A DNA stretch of 64,000 bases from Pseudomonadota bacterium (lineage in GTDB: Bacteria; Pseudomonadota; Alphaproteobacteria; Rhodospirillales; Magnetospirillaceae), in contig JAJXUO010000001.1 of assembly GCA_021782815.1 (NCBI GenBank), forward strand, positions 1 to 64,000, written 5' to 3'. The notes beneath the pieces are model-generated. The model saw only the letters and a program-made list of their open reading frames with translations. It was not told the DNA's origin and ran no database searches. Of this stretch, positions 35,127-44,949 are shown piece after piece. Made by a program: the position numbers and the translations under genes. The stretch's first letter is position 1, and each line of letters starts with the position of its first letter.

Positions 35127-36122
35127 ATGAACATCCAGCCCGAACCCTGTTCGCCGGAACAAGCCGCCGCCGATCTCGCCGTGGGCCGCACCCTGCTGCG
35201 CTCGGAAGCCGAGGCCCTGCGCATTCTGGCCGACAGCCTGGGACACGACTTCACCACCGCCCTGTCGCTGCTCACCGTAACCGGCGGCGGCCGCGTCATC
35301 GTTTCCGGCATGGGCAAAAGCGGCCATGTGGGCCGCAAGATCGCCGCCACCATGGCCTCCACCGGCACCCCGGCCTCCTACGTGCATCCCGGCGAGGCCA
35401 GCCACGGCGATCTCGGCATGATCACCCAGCACGACGCCGTGCTGGCCCTGTCCAATTCCGGCGAAACCGCCGAACTGACCGATGTGGTCAGTTTCTGCCG
35501 CCGCTTCGACATTCCCCTGGTGGCCATCACCAGCCGGGCCGACAGCGCCCTGGCCCAGGCCGCCGACCAGGCCCTGATCCTGCCCGATCTCGGCGAAGCC
35601 TGCCCCATGGGCCTGGCCCCCACCACCAGCACCACCATGATGCTGGCTTTGGGCGACGCCCTGGCCGTGGCCCTGCTGGAGCGCAAGGGATTTTCCTCGG
35701 CCGACTTCAAGGTGTTCCATCCCGGCGGCAAGCTGGGCCGCCGCCTGGCCAAGGTCTCCGATCTCATGCATGGCGGCGATCTGATGCCGCTGGTGCATAG
35801 CGGCCTGCCCATGGGCGAAGCGCTGCTGGTGATGACCAACAAGGCCTTCGGCTGCGTCGGCGTGCTGGACGACCAGGGCCGGCTTCTCGGCATCGTTACC
35901 GACGGCGACCTGCGCCGCCATCTTTCCGCCGATCTGTTCACCCGCACCGCCGCCGAGGTCATGACCGCCGGCCCCAAGACCGTGCGCCCCAACATGCTGG
36001 CGGCGGAAGCCCTGCACATCATGAACGCCCGCTCCATCACCAGCCTGTTCGTGGTGGATGCCGAGGGCCATCCCGTCGGCATCCTGCATGTGCACGACTG
36101 CCTGCGCGCCGGCGTGGCCTGA
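35127..36122 (+). CDS. kdsD: Arabinose-5-phosphate isomerase (KpsF/GutQ family)
   Basis: 331 aa. Interconverts ribulose-5-P and arabinose-5-P, first step of Kdo synthesis for lipopolysaccharide. N-terminal SIS domain (VSGMGKSGHVGRKIAATM, HGDLGMIT, SNSGETAEL), then FKVFHPGGKLGRRL, then a pair of CBS domains (GVLDDQGRLLGIVTDGDLRR and FVVDAEGHPVGILHVHDCL). ATG 35127 with AGGAAC upstream. Followed 14 bp later by lptC, fitting an LPS cluster. Confidence 0.95.
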   Translation: MNIQPEPCSPEQAAADLAVGRTLLRSEAEALRILADSLGHDFTTALSLLTVTGGGRVIVSGMGKSGHVGRKIAATMASTGTPASYVHPGEASHGDLGMITQHDAVLALSNSGETAELTDVVSFCRRFDIPLVAITSRADSALAQAADQALILPDLGEACPMGLAPTTSTTMMLALGDALAVALLERKGFSSADFKVFHPGGKLGRRLAKVSDLMHGGDLMPLVHSGLPMGEALLVMTNKAFGCVGVLDDQGRLLGIVTDGDLRRHLSADLFTRTAAEVMTAGPKTVRPNMLAAEALHIMNARSITSLFVVDAEGHPVGILHVHDCLRAGVA

Positions 36123-36136
36123 GGCGGGAGCGTTTG

Positions 36137-36871
36137 ATGGATATCCGCGTCGGCAGCGAGGACCGGGTGGCGCCCCCATCGCCGTCGCGCCCGCCGATGG
36201 GTGGGCGGCGCGGCCCGTCGTTCCGCCGCCTCTTCGCCCGCTACACCCGCTTTGTCGGCATCATGCGGCTGGTGCTGCCGGCCATTGCCGCCGCCCTGCT
36301 GGGACTGGTGCTGATCTGGCCCAAGGTGGCGCCGCGCAATTCGGTGTTCCGCGCCGCCTTCGCCGATTTCAATCTGAAGACCGTCGATACCATGGCCATG
36401 CAGAATCCGCGCTATTACGGCACCGACAACCAGAACATGCCCTTCACCGTGACCGCCCGGGTGGCCACCCAGGTGGATACCCAATCCATGGTGGAGGAAC
36501 TGGAGAATCCCCAGGCCGATTTCACCACCAAGGGCGGCGCCGGGGTGATCCTGCAGGCCGACAACGGCCTGTTCCGCCAGAAGGTCAATCTGCTCGATCT
36601 CCTGGGCCATGTTGACCTCTACGAGGACACCGGCTACGAAGTGCACACCAACAGCGCCCGCATCAATGTCGCCACCAACGACGCCAGCGGCGACGAGCCC
36701 ACCCGCGGCCATGGGCCGGCCGGCACCATTACCGGCGAAGGCTTCCGCATGCAGCACCGGGGCCAGGACATCATTTTCACCGGCAAGGCCCATGCCGTGT
36801 TGTTCGGCGCCCGGGGACCGGCGCCGGATCATCCGAAAAAAGCGGAAAAAGCCAGGAAACCCAAATCATGA
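36137..36871 (+). CDS. lptC: LPS export system protein LptC
   Basis: 244 aa bitopic inner-membrane protein that passes LPS from LptB2FG to LptA. A Pro-rich cytoplasmic start, one membrane helix (MRLVLPAIAAALLGLVLIWP, residues about 43-62), and a periplasmic beta-jellyroll with TVTARVA...LENPQADF and a lysine-rich tail. ATG 36137 is preferred to the TTG three bases upstream. The stop overlaps lptA (ATGA). Confidence 0.9.
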   Translation: MDIRVGSEDRVAPPSPSRPPMGGRRGPSFRRLFARYTRFVGIMRLVLPAIAAALLGLVLIWPKVAPRNSVFRAAFADFNLKTVDTMAMQNPRYYGTDNQNMPFTVTARVATQVDTQSMVEELENPQADFTTKGGAGVILQADNGLFRQKVNLLDLLGHVDLYEDTGYEVHTNSARINVATNDASGDEPTRGHGPAGTITGEGFRMQHRGQDIIFTGKAHAVLFGARGPAPDHPKKAEKARKPKS

Positions 36872-37848
36872 AGCAGATCCGCCGTTTCCCCCTGGCCCTG
36901 TGCCTGCTGGCCTGCCTGACCGCCCTGCCCGCCGCCGCCAAGACCCGGACGGCCCCGGCCCCGGCCGCTCCCGCCCAGCCCGGCGTCAATCTCGGAACCT
37001 CGAAATCGGGCACGCCCGTCGAGGTTTACGCCGATGACGGCATCGAACTGGTGCAGAACGAGCGCAAGGTGGTGGCGCACCGCAACGCCCGCGCCGTCCG
37101 TGGCGACGTGACCGTCTACGCCGATACCCTGATCGCCTATTACCGCAACAAGGCCGCCGGGCCGGGCGCCGCCGGCAAGGCCGCCCCGCCCCCGCCCACC
37201 CCCGGCAAGACCGATGCCAATCCCATGGACAGCCAGGGCGGCTCCAGCGAGATCTGGCGGATCGAGGCCATCGGCCACGTCATCGTCAAATCCTCCACCG
37301 ATACCGCCTACGGCGATCACGGCGATTACAATATCGACGACGACAAAGTGGTGCTGACCGGCCAGAATCTGCGCCTGATCACCACCAGCGACGTCATTAC
37401 CGCCCGCGACAGTCTGGAATACTGGAACCAGAAGCAGCAGGGCGTGGCGCGCGGCAATGCCAAGGCGGTGCATCTGGACAAGACCGTCACCGCCGACGTG
37501 CTGACCGCCGATTTCGCCAAAAACGCCCAGGGCGCCATGGAAATCGAGAAGGCCCACGCCGACGGCCACGTGGTGCTGACCACCCCCACCGAAACCGTCA
37601 CCGGCAACCACAGCGACTACGATGTGGCCAAGGGCATGGTCTATGTCACCGGCAATGTGCAGCTGACCCGCGACAAGAATACCTTGAACGGCCAGTACGC
37701 CACCGTTGACCTGAACAGCGGCATCAGCAACCTTTATCCCACCCTGCCCGGCGCGAAGTCGGGCCATCAGCGGGTGAAAGGCTATTTCGTGCCGCAGCAT
37801 AAGAACAAGGACACCAAGGATCCGTCCGCCGCAGGAGGAAAGCCCTAG
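36868..37848 (+). CDS. lptA: LPS transport periplasmic protein LptA
   Basis: 326 aa. Signal peptide [25 protein letters not shown], then the OstA-like repeats: [37 protein letters not shown], a Pro/Gly-rich insert (about 92-120), and [23 protein letters not shown]. It bridges the periplasm for LPS. Longer than enterobacterial LptA because of the insert and C-terminal tail, as usual in alphaproteobacteria. Start overlaps lptC; the stop is one base before lptB. Confidence 0.93.
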   Translation: MKQIRRFPLALCLLACLTALPAAAKTRTAPAPAAPAQPGVNLGTSKSGTPVEVYADDGIELVQNERKVVAHRNARAVRGDVTVYADTLIAYYRNKAAGPGAAGKAAPPPPTPGKTDANPMDSQGGSSEIWRIEAIGHVIVKSSTDTAYGDHGDYNIDDDKVVLTGQNLRLITTSDVITARDSLEYWNQKQQGVARGNAKAVHLDKTVTADVLTADFAKNAQGAMEIEKAHADGHVVLTTPTETVTGNHSDYDVAKGMVYVTGNVQLTRDKNTLNGQYATVDLNSGISNLYPTLPGAKSGHQRVKGYFVPQHKNKDTKDPSAAGGKP

Positions 37849-37849
37849 C

Positions 37850-38605
37850 ATGTCGGCACCGCTCACGGACGATCCCACCAGCTTCGAAGGGCTGGTGGCC
37901 TCGAACATCGGCAAGCATTTCAAGAAGCGGCCGGTCCTGCGCGACGTGACCGTGAAGGTCCGGCGCGGCGAGGCCGTGGGCCTTCTTGGCCCCAACGGCG
38001 CCGGCAAGACCACCTGCTTTTATTGCATCACCGGCCTGATCAATCCCGATCGCGGCGCCATCCATCTCGACGGCCACGAAATCACCGGCCTGCCCATGTA
38101 CCGCCGCGCCCGACTCGGCATCGGCTATCTGCCGCAGGAGGCCTCGATCTTCCGCGGCCTGACGGTGGAGAACAATATCCGCGCCGTGCTGGAGGTGAGC
38201 GAACCCGACCGCGACGCCCGCGAGGCGCAGCTGGAAGACCTGCTGTCGGAATTTTCCGTTACCCATCTGCGCAACGCCCCGGCCCTGGCCCTGTCGGGCG
38301 GCGAACGGCGGCGCGTGGAAATCGCCCGCGCCCTGGCCTCGCGCCCCGCCTTCATCCTGCTGGACGAACCGCTGGCGGGGATCGATCCCATCGCCGTTTC
38401 CGATATCCGCGATCTGGTCTCGCACCTGAAGCATCGCGGCCTCGGCGTGCTGATCACCGATCACAACGTGCGCGAAACCCTGGATATCATCGACCGCGCC
38501 TACATCCTGCACGACGGCGTCGTGCTGATGGAAGGCGCTCCCTCCGAGATCGTCGCCCACGAAGGGGTGCGGCGGGTCTATCTCGGCGAACATTTCAGCC
38601 TGTAG
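37850..38605 (+). CDS. lptB: LPS export ABC transporter ATPase LptB
   Basis: 251 aa cytoplasmic ATPase of LptB2FG. Walker [11 protein letters not shown]-loop [13 protein letters not shown] signature LSGGERRR, Walker B FILLDEP, and switch His in [10 protein letters not shown]. Preceded by AGGAGG inside the lptA tail. Followed 13 bp later by rpoN, the standard proteobacterial order. Confidence 0.97.
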   Translation: MSAPLTDDPTSFEGLVASNIGKHFKKRPVLRDVTVKVRRGEAVGLLGPNGAGKTTCFYCITGLINPDRGAIHLDGHEITGLPMYRRARLGIGYLPQEASIFRGLTVENNIRAVLEVSEPDRDAREAQLEDLLSEFSVTHLRNAPALALSGGERRRVEIARALASRPAFILLDEPLAGIDPIAVSDIRDLVSHLKHRGLGVLITDHNVRETLDIIDRAYILHDGVVLMEGAPSEIVAHEGVRRVYLGEHFSL

Positions 38606-38618
38606 GCGGACGCTTCCC

Positions 38619-40118
38619 ATGTCGCTGACGCCGCGCCTCGATCTTCGGCAAACCCAGTCCCTGGTGATGACGCCGCAGTTGCAGCAAGCCATCAAGCTTT
38701 TGCAGCTGAACAATATCGAGCTGTCGGCCTTCATCGAGCAGGAGCTGGAACGCAATCCCCTGTTGGAACGCGACGAGATCGACCGCGACGCCCCCGCCGC
38801 CGAGGAGGGCCCGGCCCCCGACAGCGCCGCGACCGAACCCGAACGGGTGATGGACGCCCTGCCGGGCCAGGCCGAGGAAACCCCGCTCGACGTCGATTAC
38901 GACAATACCTGGAACAACGACAGCGCCGCCGACGGCGGCGACGGTTACGCCACCGAATGGAACGGCAGCACCCGTGGCGGCGGCGGCGGTTTCGAGGAGG
39001 GCGAAAACGGCCTGGAACAGACCCTGACGCGCGATATTTCCCTGCGCGACCATCTGACCGGCCAGCTCAACATGGACCTGCCCGATGCCGCCGACCGCCT
39101 GATCGGCCTGCATCTGATGGAAATGCTGGACGAAAGCGGTTACCTCATCGGCGATCTGGCCGAGGTGGCCGCCCTGCTGGGCTGCGCCCCCGAACGGGTG
39201 GACCGGGTGCTGGACCGCCTGCAGCATTTCGATCCGCCCGGCATCTTCGCCCGCAGCCTGTCCGAATGCCTGGCCCTGCAGCTGCGCGAAAAAAACCGCC
39301 TCGATCCGGCCATGCAGGCCCTGCTCGACAATCTGGCCCTGCTGGCCCGGCGCGACATGCCGGGCCTTTTGCGGGTGTGCGGCGTCGACGCCGAGGATCT
39401 GGCCGAGATGGTCGCCGAGATCCGCGCCCTCGATCCCAAGCCCGCCCTGGTGTTCGACGACGCCGTGGCCCAGCCCGTCACCCCCGACGTGCTGATGCGC
39501 CCCGCCCCCGGCGGCGGCTGGATCGTGGAACTGAACAACGACACCCTGCCGCGCGTGCTGGTCAACAGCCGCTATTTCGCCCGCGTCAGCGGCGCCGCCA
39601 AGGGCAAGGACGACAAAGCCTATCTCAATGAACAGTTCCAGTCGGCCAACTGGCTGGTGAAATCGCTGCACCAACGGGCCACCACCATCCTCAAGGTGGC
39701 CAGCGAAATCGTGCGCCAGCAGGAAATGTTCTTTCAGCGCGGCGTGCAGTATCTGCGCCCACTGGTGCTGCGCGACATCGCCGCCGTGATCGGCATGCAT
39801 GAAAGCACCGTCAGCCGCGTTACCGCCAACAAATACATGGCCACGCCGCGCGGCATCTACGAACTGAAATACTTCTTCACCCAGGCCATCGCCGGCGCCG
39901 ACGGCGGCGAGGCCCACTCCGCCGAGGCGGTGCGCCATCGCATCAAGGGCCTGATCGACGCCGAAAGCGCCAAGGACGTGCTGTCGGACGACAAGATCGT
40001 CGAGATTCTCAAGGCCGAAGGGGTGGATATCGCCCGCCGTACCGTGGCGAAATACCGGGAATCGATGAAAATTCCATCGTCCGTGCAACGGAGACGGGAA
40101 AAATCCATCTCCGGGTAA
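38619..40118 (+). CDS. rpoN: RNA polymerase sigma-54 factor
   Basis: 499 aa. Region I glutamine-rich start LDLRQTQSLVMTPQLQQAIKLLQ, acidic region II (about 50-125, Asp/Glu/Gly rich), core-binding region, HTH IGMHESTVSRVTANKYM, and the RpoN box ARRTVAKYRE near the C-terminus that reads the -24 element. Directs genes activated by AAA+ enhancer-binding proteins, for example nitrogen assimilation. Confidence 0.97.
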   Translation: MSLTPRLDLRQTQSLVMTPQLQQAIKLLQLNNIELSAFIEQELERNPLLERDEIDRDAPAAEEGPAPDSAATEPERVMDALPGQAEETPLDVDYDNTWNNDSAADGGDGYATEWNGSTRGGGGGFEEGENGLEQTLTRDISLRDHLTGQLNMDLPDAADRLIGLHLMEMLDESGYLIGDLAEVAALLGCAPERVDRVLDRLQHFDPPGIFARSLSECLALQLREKNRLDPAMQALLDNLALLARRDMPGLLRVCGVDAEDLAEMVAEIRALDPKPALVFDDAVAQPVTPDVLMRPAPGGGWIVELNNDTLPRVLVNSRYFARVSGAAKGKDDKAYLNEQFQSANWLVKSLHQRATTILKVASEIVRQQEMFFQRGVQYLRPLVLRDIAAVIGMHESTVSRVTANKYMATPRGIYELKYFFTQAIAGADGGEAHSAEAVRHRIKGLIDAESAKDVLSDDKIVEILKAEGVDIARRTVAKYRESMKIPSSVQRRREKSISG

Positions 40119-40129
40119 GCCGGCTTCGC

Positions 40130-40158
40130 TTGACTCGCCAGGACAGCACGCCTATTGT
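40130..40158 (+). promoter_or_regulatory. Candidate sigma-70 promoter upstream of ptsN
   Basis: TTGACT (40130-40135), 17-bp spacer, TATTGT (40153-40158) in the 215-bp gap between rpoN and ptsN. A second TTGACT occurs near 40189. Confidence 0.45.
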
Positions 40159-40333
40159 CCGGCGCCCGTTTCTGGACTCCGATAGCGCTTGACTGTTGGA
40201 AACCGGAAGCGTTTATGAGCATATAACTTGGTATGGCGCAGGCTTCGGGAGGCGGGAAACGATCCCGTCCGAACCGCCCGCCCGGTCGTAATCGACCGAA
40301 GTTGACATCGGCGGACGGCCGCAAGGACATGTG

Positions 40334-40798
40334 ATGGAAATCATCGATTTGATCAGCCCGGAAAGCGTGGTGCCCAATCTGCGGGCCACCAGCAAGAAGC
40401 AGGCCCTGCAGGAGCTGGCCCGCCGCGCCGCCGATCTTGTCGGCCTGCCCGAACGCACGGTGTTCGACGTGCTGCTCGACCGCGAACGGCTGGGCACCAC
40501 CGGCGTGGGCAACGGCATCGCCATTCCCCATGGCAAACTGCCCGATCTCAACCGCCTGCACGGTCTGTTCGCCCGCTTGGAAAAACCCATCAATTTCGAC
40601 AGCATCGATGAACAGCCGGTGGATCTGATCTTCCTGCTGCTGGCCCCGGAAAGCGCCGGCGCCGATCATCTGAAGGCCCTGGCCCGGGTGTCGCGCCTGT
40701 TGCGCGACAAGGCGGTGTGCGAAAAACTGCGCGGCACCGATTCCGCCGAAGGGCTGTACGCCCTGCTGACCGATAACCCGGCCACCCGCGCCGCATAA
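40334..40798 (+). CDS. ptsN: Nitrogen-PTS EIIA component
   Basis: 154 aa regulatory phospho-carrier of the PTS-Ntr chain. The phosphorylated His is in GIAIPHGKL, and the C-terminal ARVSRLLRDK is typical. ATG 40334 has AAGGA six bases upstream; a GTG three bases earlier is also possible. In many relatives a ribosome-hibernation gene (hpf) lies between rpoN and ptsN, but none is found here. Confidence 0.94.
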   Translation: MEIIDLISPESVVPNLRATSKKQALQELARRAADLVGLPERTVFDVLLDRERLGTTGVGNGIAIPHGKLPDLNRLHGLFARLEKPINFDSIDEQPVDLIFLLLAPESAGADHLKALARVSRLLRDKAVCEKLRGTDSAEGLYALLTDNPATRAA

Positions 40799-40919
40799 TC
40801 CCAAGTCCCGATGCGTTCACCTCATCAAGACTTGATATAACCTCCCACCCTTGTCTTTTTCCGCTCTTCGGGGCACCCTGGGGACCTGTCACACCGGCCG
40901 GTCTTACCTGGGGATTTTC

Positions 40920-43439
40920 ATGCGGCTGTTCAGAATGTTGCCCGGCCTGGCCGCCCTGGCGCCGGTTCCGGCCCTGGCGCAAAGCACTAGCGCCCCCCCG
41001 ACCGCGCTCTCGTCTTTCCTGCCCGGCGATCCCGTCCTGCTCAGCGTGCTGATCGCCGCCTTGCTGGTGGCCGTGGCCGGAATGGCCGTCCTGGTGATCC
41101 AGAGCCGGCTGCTGCGGGCCGCCGGAGCGGGAAGCGACCAGCTGGAAGCCGACCGCCTGCGCCTGGAGGCGCTGCTGGCCGCCGCTCCCGATGGCCTCTA
41201 CCGCTGGACCCTGGCCCCCAACAACAGCGTGCTGGCCGAACATTGCTCGCGCCGCCTGGCCGTGCTGCTGGGCCTGTTCGGCGGCACCGAGGCCACCTTC
41301 AGCGATATCGTGCAAAGTTTCGAGGCGGGCGAGGGGGTGCTGCTGGAAAAGGCCGTGGCCGAGCTGCGCCGCCAGGGCACCGGCTTCGAACTGGAGCTGA
41401 CCTTGCGCGACAGCCCGCGCCGCATGCTGGTGGCGGGCGGCCGCGCCGCCGACGACAACGATGTGCCCCTGGCCGACATGCTGTGGGTGCGCGACGTTAC
41501 CGAAGGGGCCACGGCGGTGGACCGCCTGTCGCATGAAAGCGAGGATCTGGGCCGCGAGCGCGATCTGCTCCGCGCCCTGCTCGATGCCCATCCCCTGCCG
41601 GTATGGCTGCGCGACGGCGATCTGGCCCTGGTGGCCTGCAATCAGGCCTATGCCCGCGCCGTCGATGCCGCCAGCCCGAAAGAGGCGGTGGAGGGCGGCC
41701 GCGAACTGGTGCCCGGCACCGCCATGCGCGAGGCCCGCGCCCTGGCCGCCCGCGCCCGCGCCGCCGGCACCGCCCGCAGCGAGCGCTTCCATCTGGTCAT
41801 GGGCGGCGCCCGCCGTCTGGTGGAGCTGACCGAGGCGCCCCTGCCCAGCCTCAGCGGCGGCGACGGCCTGATGACCGTGGGCATGGCCATCGACCGCACC
41901 CACGAGGAGGAGCTGACCGGCCAGTTGGACCGCCATGTGGCCGGCCATGCCGAGGTGCTGGAAAATCTCGGCACCGCCATCGCCATCTTCTCCAGCGACA
42001 CCCGGCTCACCTTCTTCAACACCGCCTTTTCCATGCTATGGCGCCTGGACGCCGACTGGCTGGGCACCAAGCCGACCTACGCCAATCTCATCGATGTGCT
42101 GCGGGACAACCGCCGCCTGCCGGAAGTGGCCGATTTCCGCGCCTACAAGGACGAGGAACTGCGCCGTTTCACCTCGCTGCTCGAGGCCCGCGAGGATCTT
42201 TTGCATCTGCCCGACGAACGCACCTTGCGGCGGGTGGTTTCGGCCCATCCCTTCGGCGGCCTGCTGTTCACCTACGAGGACGTTACCGACGCCCTGGCCC
42301 TGGAGCGCCAGCACAAGACCTCGCTGGCGGTGCACCGCGAAACCATCGACAATCTGCACGAAGGGGTGGCGGTGTTCTCGTCCGACGGGCGGCTGCGCCT
42401 GTCCAACCCCTCTTACGGCCGCATCTGGAAACTCTCGCCGGAGGAACTGGCCGACGAACCCCATCTCAGTCAGCTGGTGGAGCGGCACAAGGATTTCTTC
42501 TTCTCGGCGGTGGACTGGCCCGAGGTGCGCGACGGCATGACGGCGCTGTTTTCGGAACGCATCGCCCGCCATGGCCGCCTGGAACGCTCCGACGGCTCGA
42601 TTCTCGACTACGCCTCGGTGCCGCTGCCCGACGGCGCCGTGCTGACCACCTGGCTCGACGTCTCCGACACCGCCCGGGTGGAGCGGGCCTTGCGCGAACG
42701 CAACGAGGCCCTGGCCGCCGCCGACCGCCTGAAAAGCGAATTCATCGCCAATGTCTCGGTCGAGGTCAGAACGCCGCTCACCACCATCCTCGGCTTTTCC
42801 GAGGTGTTGAGCGAAGGCTATTTCGGTCCGCTCAATCCCCGCCAGTCGGAATACAGCCGCGGCATCAATCAGGCCGGTCACACCCTGTTGCAGGTGATGT
42901 CCGATATTCTCGACCTCGCCAATATCGAGGCCGGGCAAATGACCCTGAGCCTCAATACCGTCGATGTGCACGCCATGCTGACCTCGGTGCTGCAATTGAC
43001 CCGCGAGCGGCTGCGGGAAAAGCGGCTGGTGCTGAATTTCGACTGCCCGCTGGATATCGGCTGGATCGTGGCCGACGAGCGCCGCGTGCGCCAGGTGCTG
43101 TTCAACCTGCTGTCCAACGCCGTCAAGTTCACCCCCGAGCACGGCCAGATCACCCTGGCGGCCATGCGCGCCCAGAACGAGCAGACCGGCGACACCGAAC
43201 TGCTGTTCACCATCGCCGATACCGGCCAGGGCATCCAGCCCGAGGAACAGGACCGGGTGTTCGGCAGCTTCGTGCGCGGTATCGCCACCGAATCGCGCAA
43301 CAGCGGCGCCGGTCTCGGCCTGTCGCTGGTGAAAAGCTTCGTTGAGCTGCATGGCGGCCGTATCGAGATCGCCTCGGTGCCGGGCGAAGGCACCACCTTC
43401 ATCATCCATCTGCCCGGCGGCCGCGACGACATGATCTAG
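40920..43439 (+). CDS. PAS-rich membrane sensor kinase homologue with Val in place of the H-box His
   Basis: 839 aa. Signal-like start and one membrane helix (VLLSVLIAALLVAVAGMAVLVIQ), then about three or four PAS-like modules (for example LLAAAPDGLYRWTL, LENLGTAIAIFSSD, NLHEGVAVFSSDGRLRLSN), a HisKA dimerisation region and an intact HATPase (N box NLLSNAVKFT, G1 DTGQGI, G2 GAGLGLSLV). The H box reads FIANVSVEVRTPLT: the phospho-accepting His is Val614 (codon 42759-42761). Not a frameshift; the flanking frame is intact. It could act by ATP binding, by heterodimerising, or as a phosphatase. ATG 40920 (GGGGA upstream) gives the membrane start. Confidence 0.87.
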   Translation: MRLFRMLPGLAALAPVPALAQSTSAPPTALSSFLPGDPVLLSVLIAALLVAVAGMAVLVIQSRLLRAAGAGSDQLEADRLRLEALLAAAPDGLYRWTLAPNNSVLAEHCSRRLAVLLGLFGGTEATFSDIVQSFEAGEGVLLEKAVAELRRQGTGFELELTLRDSPRRMLVAGGRAADDNDVPLADMLWVRDVTEGATAVDRLSHESEDLGRERDLLRALLDAHPLPVWLRDGDLALVACNQAYARAVDAASPKEAVEGGRELVPGTAMREARALAARARAAGTARSERFHLVMGGARRLVELTEAPLPSLSGGDGLMTVGMAIDRTHEEELTGQLDRHVAGHAEVLENLGTAIAIFSSDTRLTFFNTAFSMLWRLDADWLGTKPTYANLIDVLRDNRRLPEVADFRAYKDEELRRFTSLLEAREDLLHLPDERTLRRVVSAHPFGGLLFTYEDVTDALALERQHKTSLAVHRETIDNLHEGVAVFSSDGRLRLSNPSYGRIWKLSPEELADEPHLSQLVERHKDFFFSAVDWPEVRDGMTALFSERIARHGRLERSDGSILDYASVPLPDGAVLTTWLDVSDTARVERALRERNEALAAADRLKSEFIANVSVEVRTPLTTILGFSEVLSEGYFGPLNPRQSEYSRGINQAGHTLLQVMSDILDLANIEAGQMTLSLNTVDVHAMLTSVLQLTRERLREKRLVLNFDCPLDIGWIVADERRVRQVLFNLLSNAVKFTPEHGQITLAAMRAQNEQTGDTELLFTIADTGQGIQPEEQDRVFGSFVRGIATESRNSGAGLGLSLVKSFVELHGGRIEIASVPGEGTTFIIHLPGGRDDMI

Positions 43440-43443
43440 GAGC

Positions 43444-44082
43444 CTAAAGCGCCTTACGGAAGGTCAGGTTGAGGCGCGCGGCCCCCAAGGCGGGGTGATG
43501 GCCCTTGGGCACGGTGCCGATCCCATGGAAAAACAGCCGCGACGGCCCGCCCCACACCACCACATCACCATGATGCAGCGGGATTTTTTGCGTCGGATCG
43601 CCCCGGCGCGCCCCGCCGAACAGGAAGCGTGCCGATAGTCCGAACGATAACGAAACGATCGGCGCCGACAGATCCCGTTCATCCTTGTCCTGATGCAGGG
43701 CCATGCGGGCGCCGGGCTCGTAGCGGTTGATCAGGCAGGAATCGGGCTGGAAACCGGGATAGCCGCTTTCCGCCGCCAGGGTGCCGGCCAGCGTGCTCAA
43801 AAACGGCGGCAGGGGCGGCCAGGGGCGGTCGCTCAAGGGATCCCGCGGGCCATAGCGGTATCCCGACCGATCGGTCAGCCAGCCGACGCGACCGCAGCTG
43901 GTCATGGCGGCGCTCATGGTGAAGCCGCCCGGCGTCTCCATACGGCGGAACGGCGCCTGGGCGGTGACCGACGCCACCACGGCCAGGATGTCCGCGGCCT
44001 CGGCCAGCACCCGGCCGCGCCGCAGCCAGGCGCCGGGCGCCAGCGGCAGCGGCGCGTCGCTGTCAAACAGATCCCAGGTCAT
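43444..44082 (-). CDS. alkB: AlkB-type alpha-ketoglutarate-dependent dioxygenase
   Basis: 212 aa. Repairs 1-meA/3-meC alkylation in DNA/RNA by oxidative demethylation. Iron ligands are HQDKDE (His and Asp) and the distal His in LFFHGI; 2-oxoglutarate Arg residues in RLNLTFR; substrate-loop NRYEPGARMALH. Overlaps cobB by 20 bp, so the two are translated as a unit. Confidence 0.95.
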   Translation of the reverse strand: MTWDLFDSDAPLPLAPGAWLRRGRVLAEAADILAVVASVTAQAPFRRMETPGGFTMSAAMTSCGRVGWLTDRSGYRYGPRDPLSDRPWPPLPPFLSTLAGTLAAESGYPGFQPDSCLINRYEPGARMALHQDKDERDLSAPIVSLSFGLSARFLFGGARRGDPTQKIPLHHGDVVVWGGPSRLFFHGIGTVPKGHHPALGAARLNLTFRKAL

Positions 44083-44791
44083 CGCCCCTCAGCAGCGCCT
44101 CGACGAAGCGCGGCACCAGGGTGCCGGCCGGTCCATAGAGAGTTTGATGAAACAGGCTGGCCCCGTTGGACGGCTCCAGATTGAGCTCCACCGTGGGCGC
44201 CACGCCCCGCTCGCGCACATGGGCGACGAAGCCCGCCGCCGGATAGACGTTGCCCGAGGTGCCGATGGACAGGAACAGGGCGCAGGTATCCAGCGCCTGG
44301 AAAATCCGCTCCATCTCCAGCGGCACCTCGCCGAACCACACCACATGCGGCCGCACCAGGCCGTTCCGCCCGCAGGCCGGGCAGCGGCTGTCCACCGTCA
44401 TGTCGCCCGGCCAGTTCAGCACCCGGCCGCAGGCCTCGCAGCGGCCCTTGCGCAGTTCGCCATGCATATGCAGCACGGCGCGGCTGCCGGCGCGCTCGTG
44501 CAGATCGTCGATATTCTGCGTCACCACCAGCACCGGCGCCGGCCAGTCCCGTTCCAAGCGGGCCAGGGCCAGATGGGCGGGATTGGGCCGCACCGCCTCA
44601 TCCTCCAACTGACGGCGGCGGGCATTGTAGAAATCCTGCACCAGCACCGGATTGCGCTGATAGCCCTGCGGCGTCGCCACATCCTCAAGGTCGTAGCGCG
44701 ACCACACCCCGCCTTCGCAGCGGAAGGTGTCGAGACCGGATTCCTGGGAAACACCGGCACCGGTCAAAATCACGATGGGTCCCTGGAGCAT
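44063..44791 (-). CDS. cobB: Sirtuin NAD-dependent protein deacylase
   Basis: 242 aa. Removes acyl groups from lysines using NAD+. NAD motif LTGAGVSQESGLDTFR, QNIDDLHERAG, catalytic His in HMHGEL, zinc cysteines CEAC and CPAC, and GTSGNVYPAAG. YNAR (in DFYNARRRQ) is the Tyr-x-x-Arg pair that marks desuccinylase/demalonylase-competent class III sirtuins. Acs at the left edge of the window is a classic substrate. Confidence 0.95.
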   Translation of the reverse strand: MLQGPIVILTGAGVSQESGLDTFRCEGGVWSRYDLEDVATPQGYQRNPVLVQDFYNARRRQLEDEAVRPNPAHLALARLERDWPAPVLVVTQNIDDLHERAGSRAVLHMHGELRKGRCEACGRVLNWPGDMTVDSRCPACGRNGLVRPHVVWFGEVPLEMERIFQALDTCALFLSIGTSGNVYPAAGFVAHVRERGVAPTVELNLEPSNGASLFHQTLYGPAGTLVPRFVEALLRGDDLGSV

Positions 44792-44949
44792 GGTATTTAT
44801 CTTTCGTCAAAGGGGGAATGAAATGACTTGATCGTAGGCATGCGATCCCGGAATGATAATTATCTGTGCCCATCAGAATGGTGCCTGTTTCTTTCCGGGG
44901 AAACATGCACTAGAAAGAGCCGCCTTGGAGCGCGGGGCAGGAGAATCCG

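Noticed and set aside
40228-40234. TTGGTAT upstream of ptsN as a possible element fossil
   Set aside because: Only the 7-8 bp end matches (CTTGGTAT); none of the internal hairpins or the central block is present.
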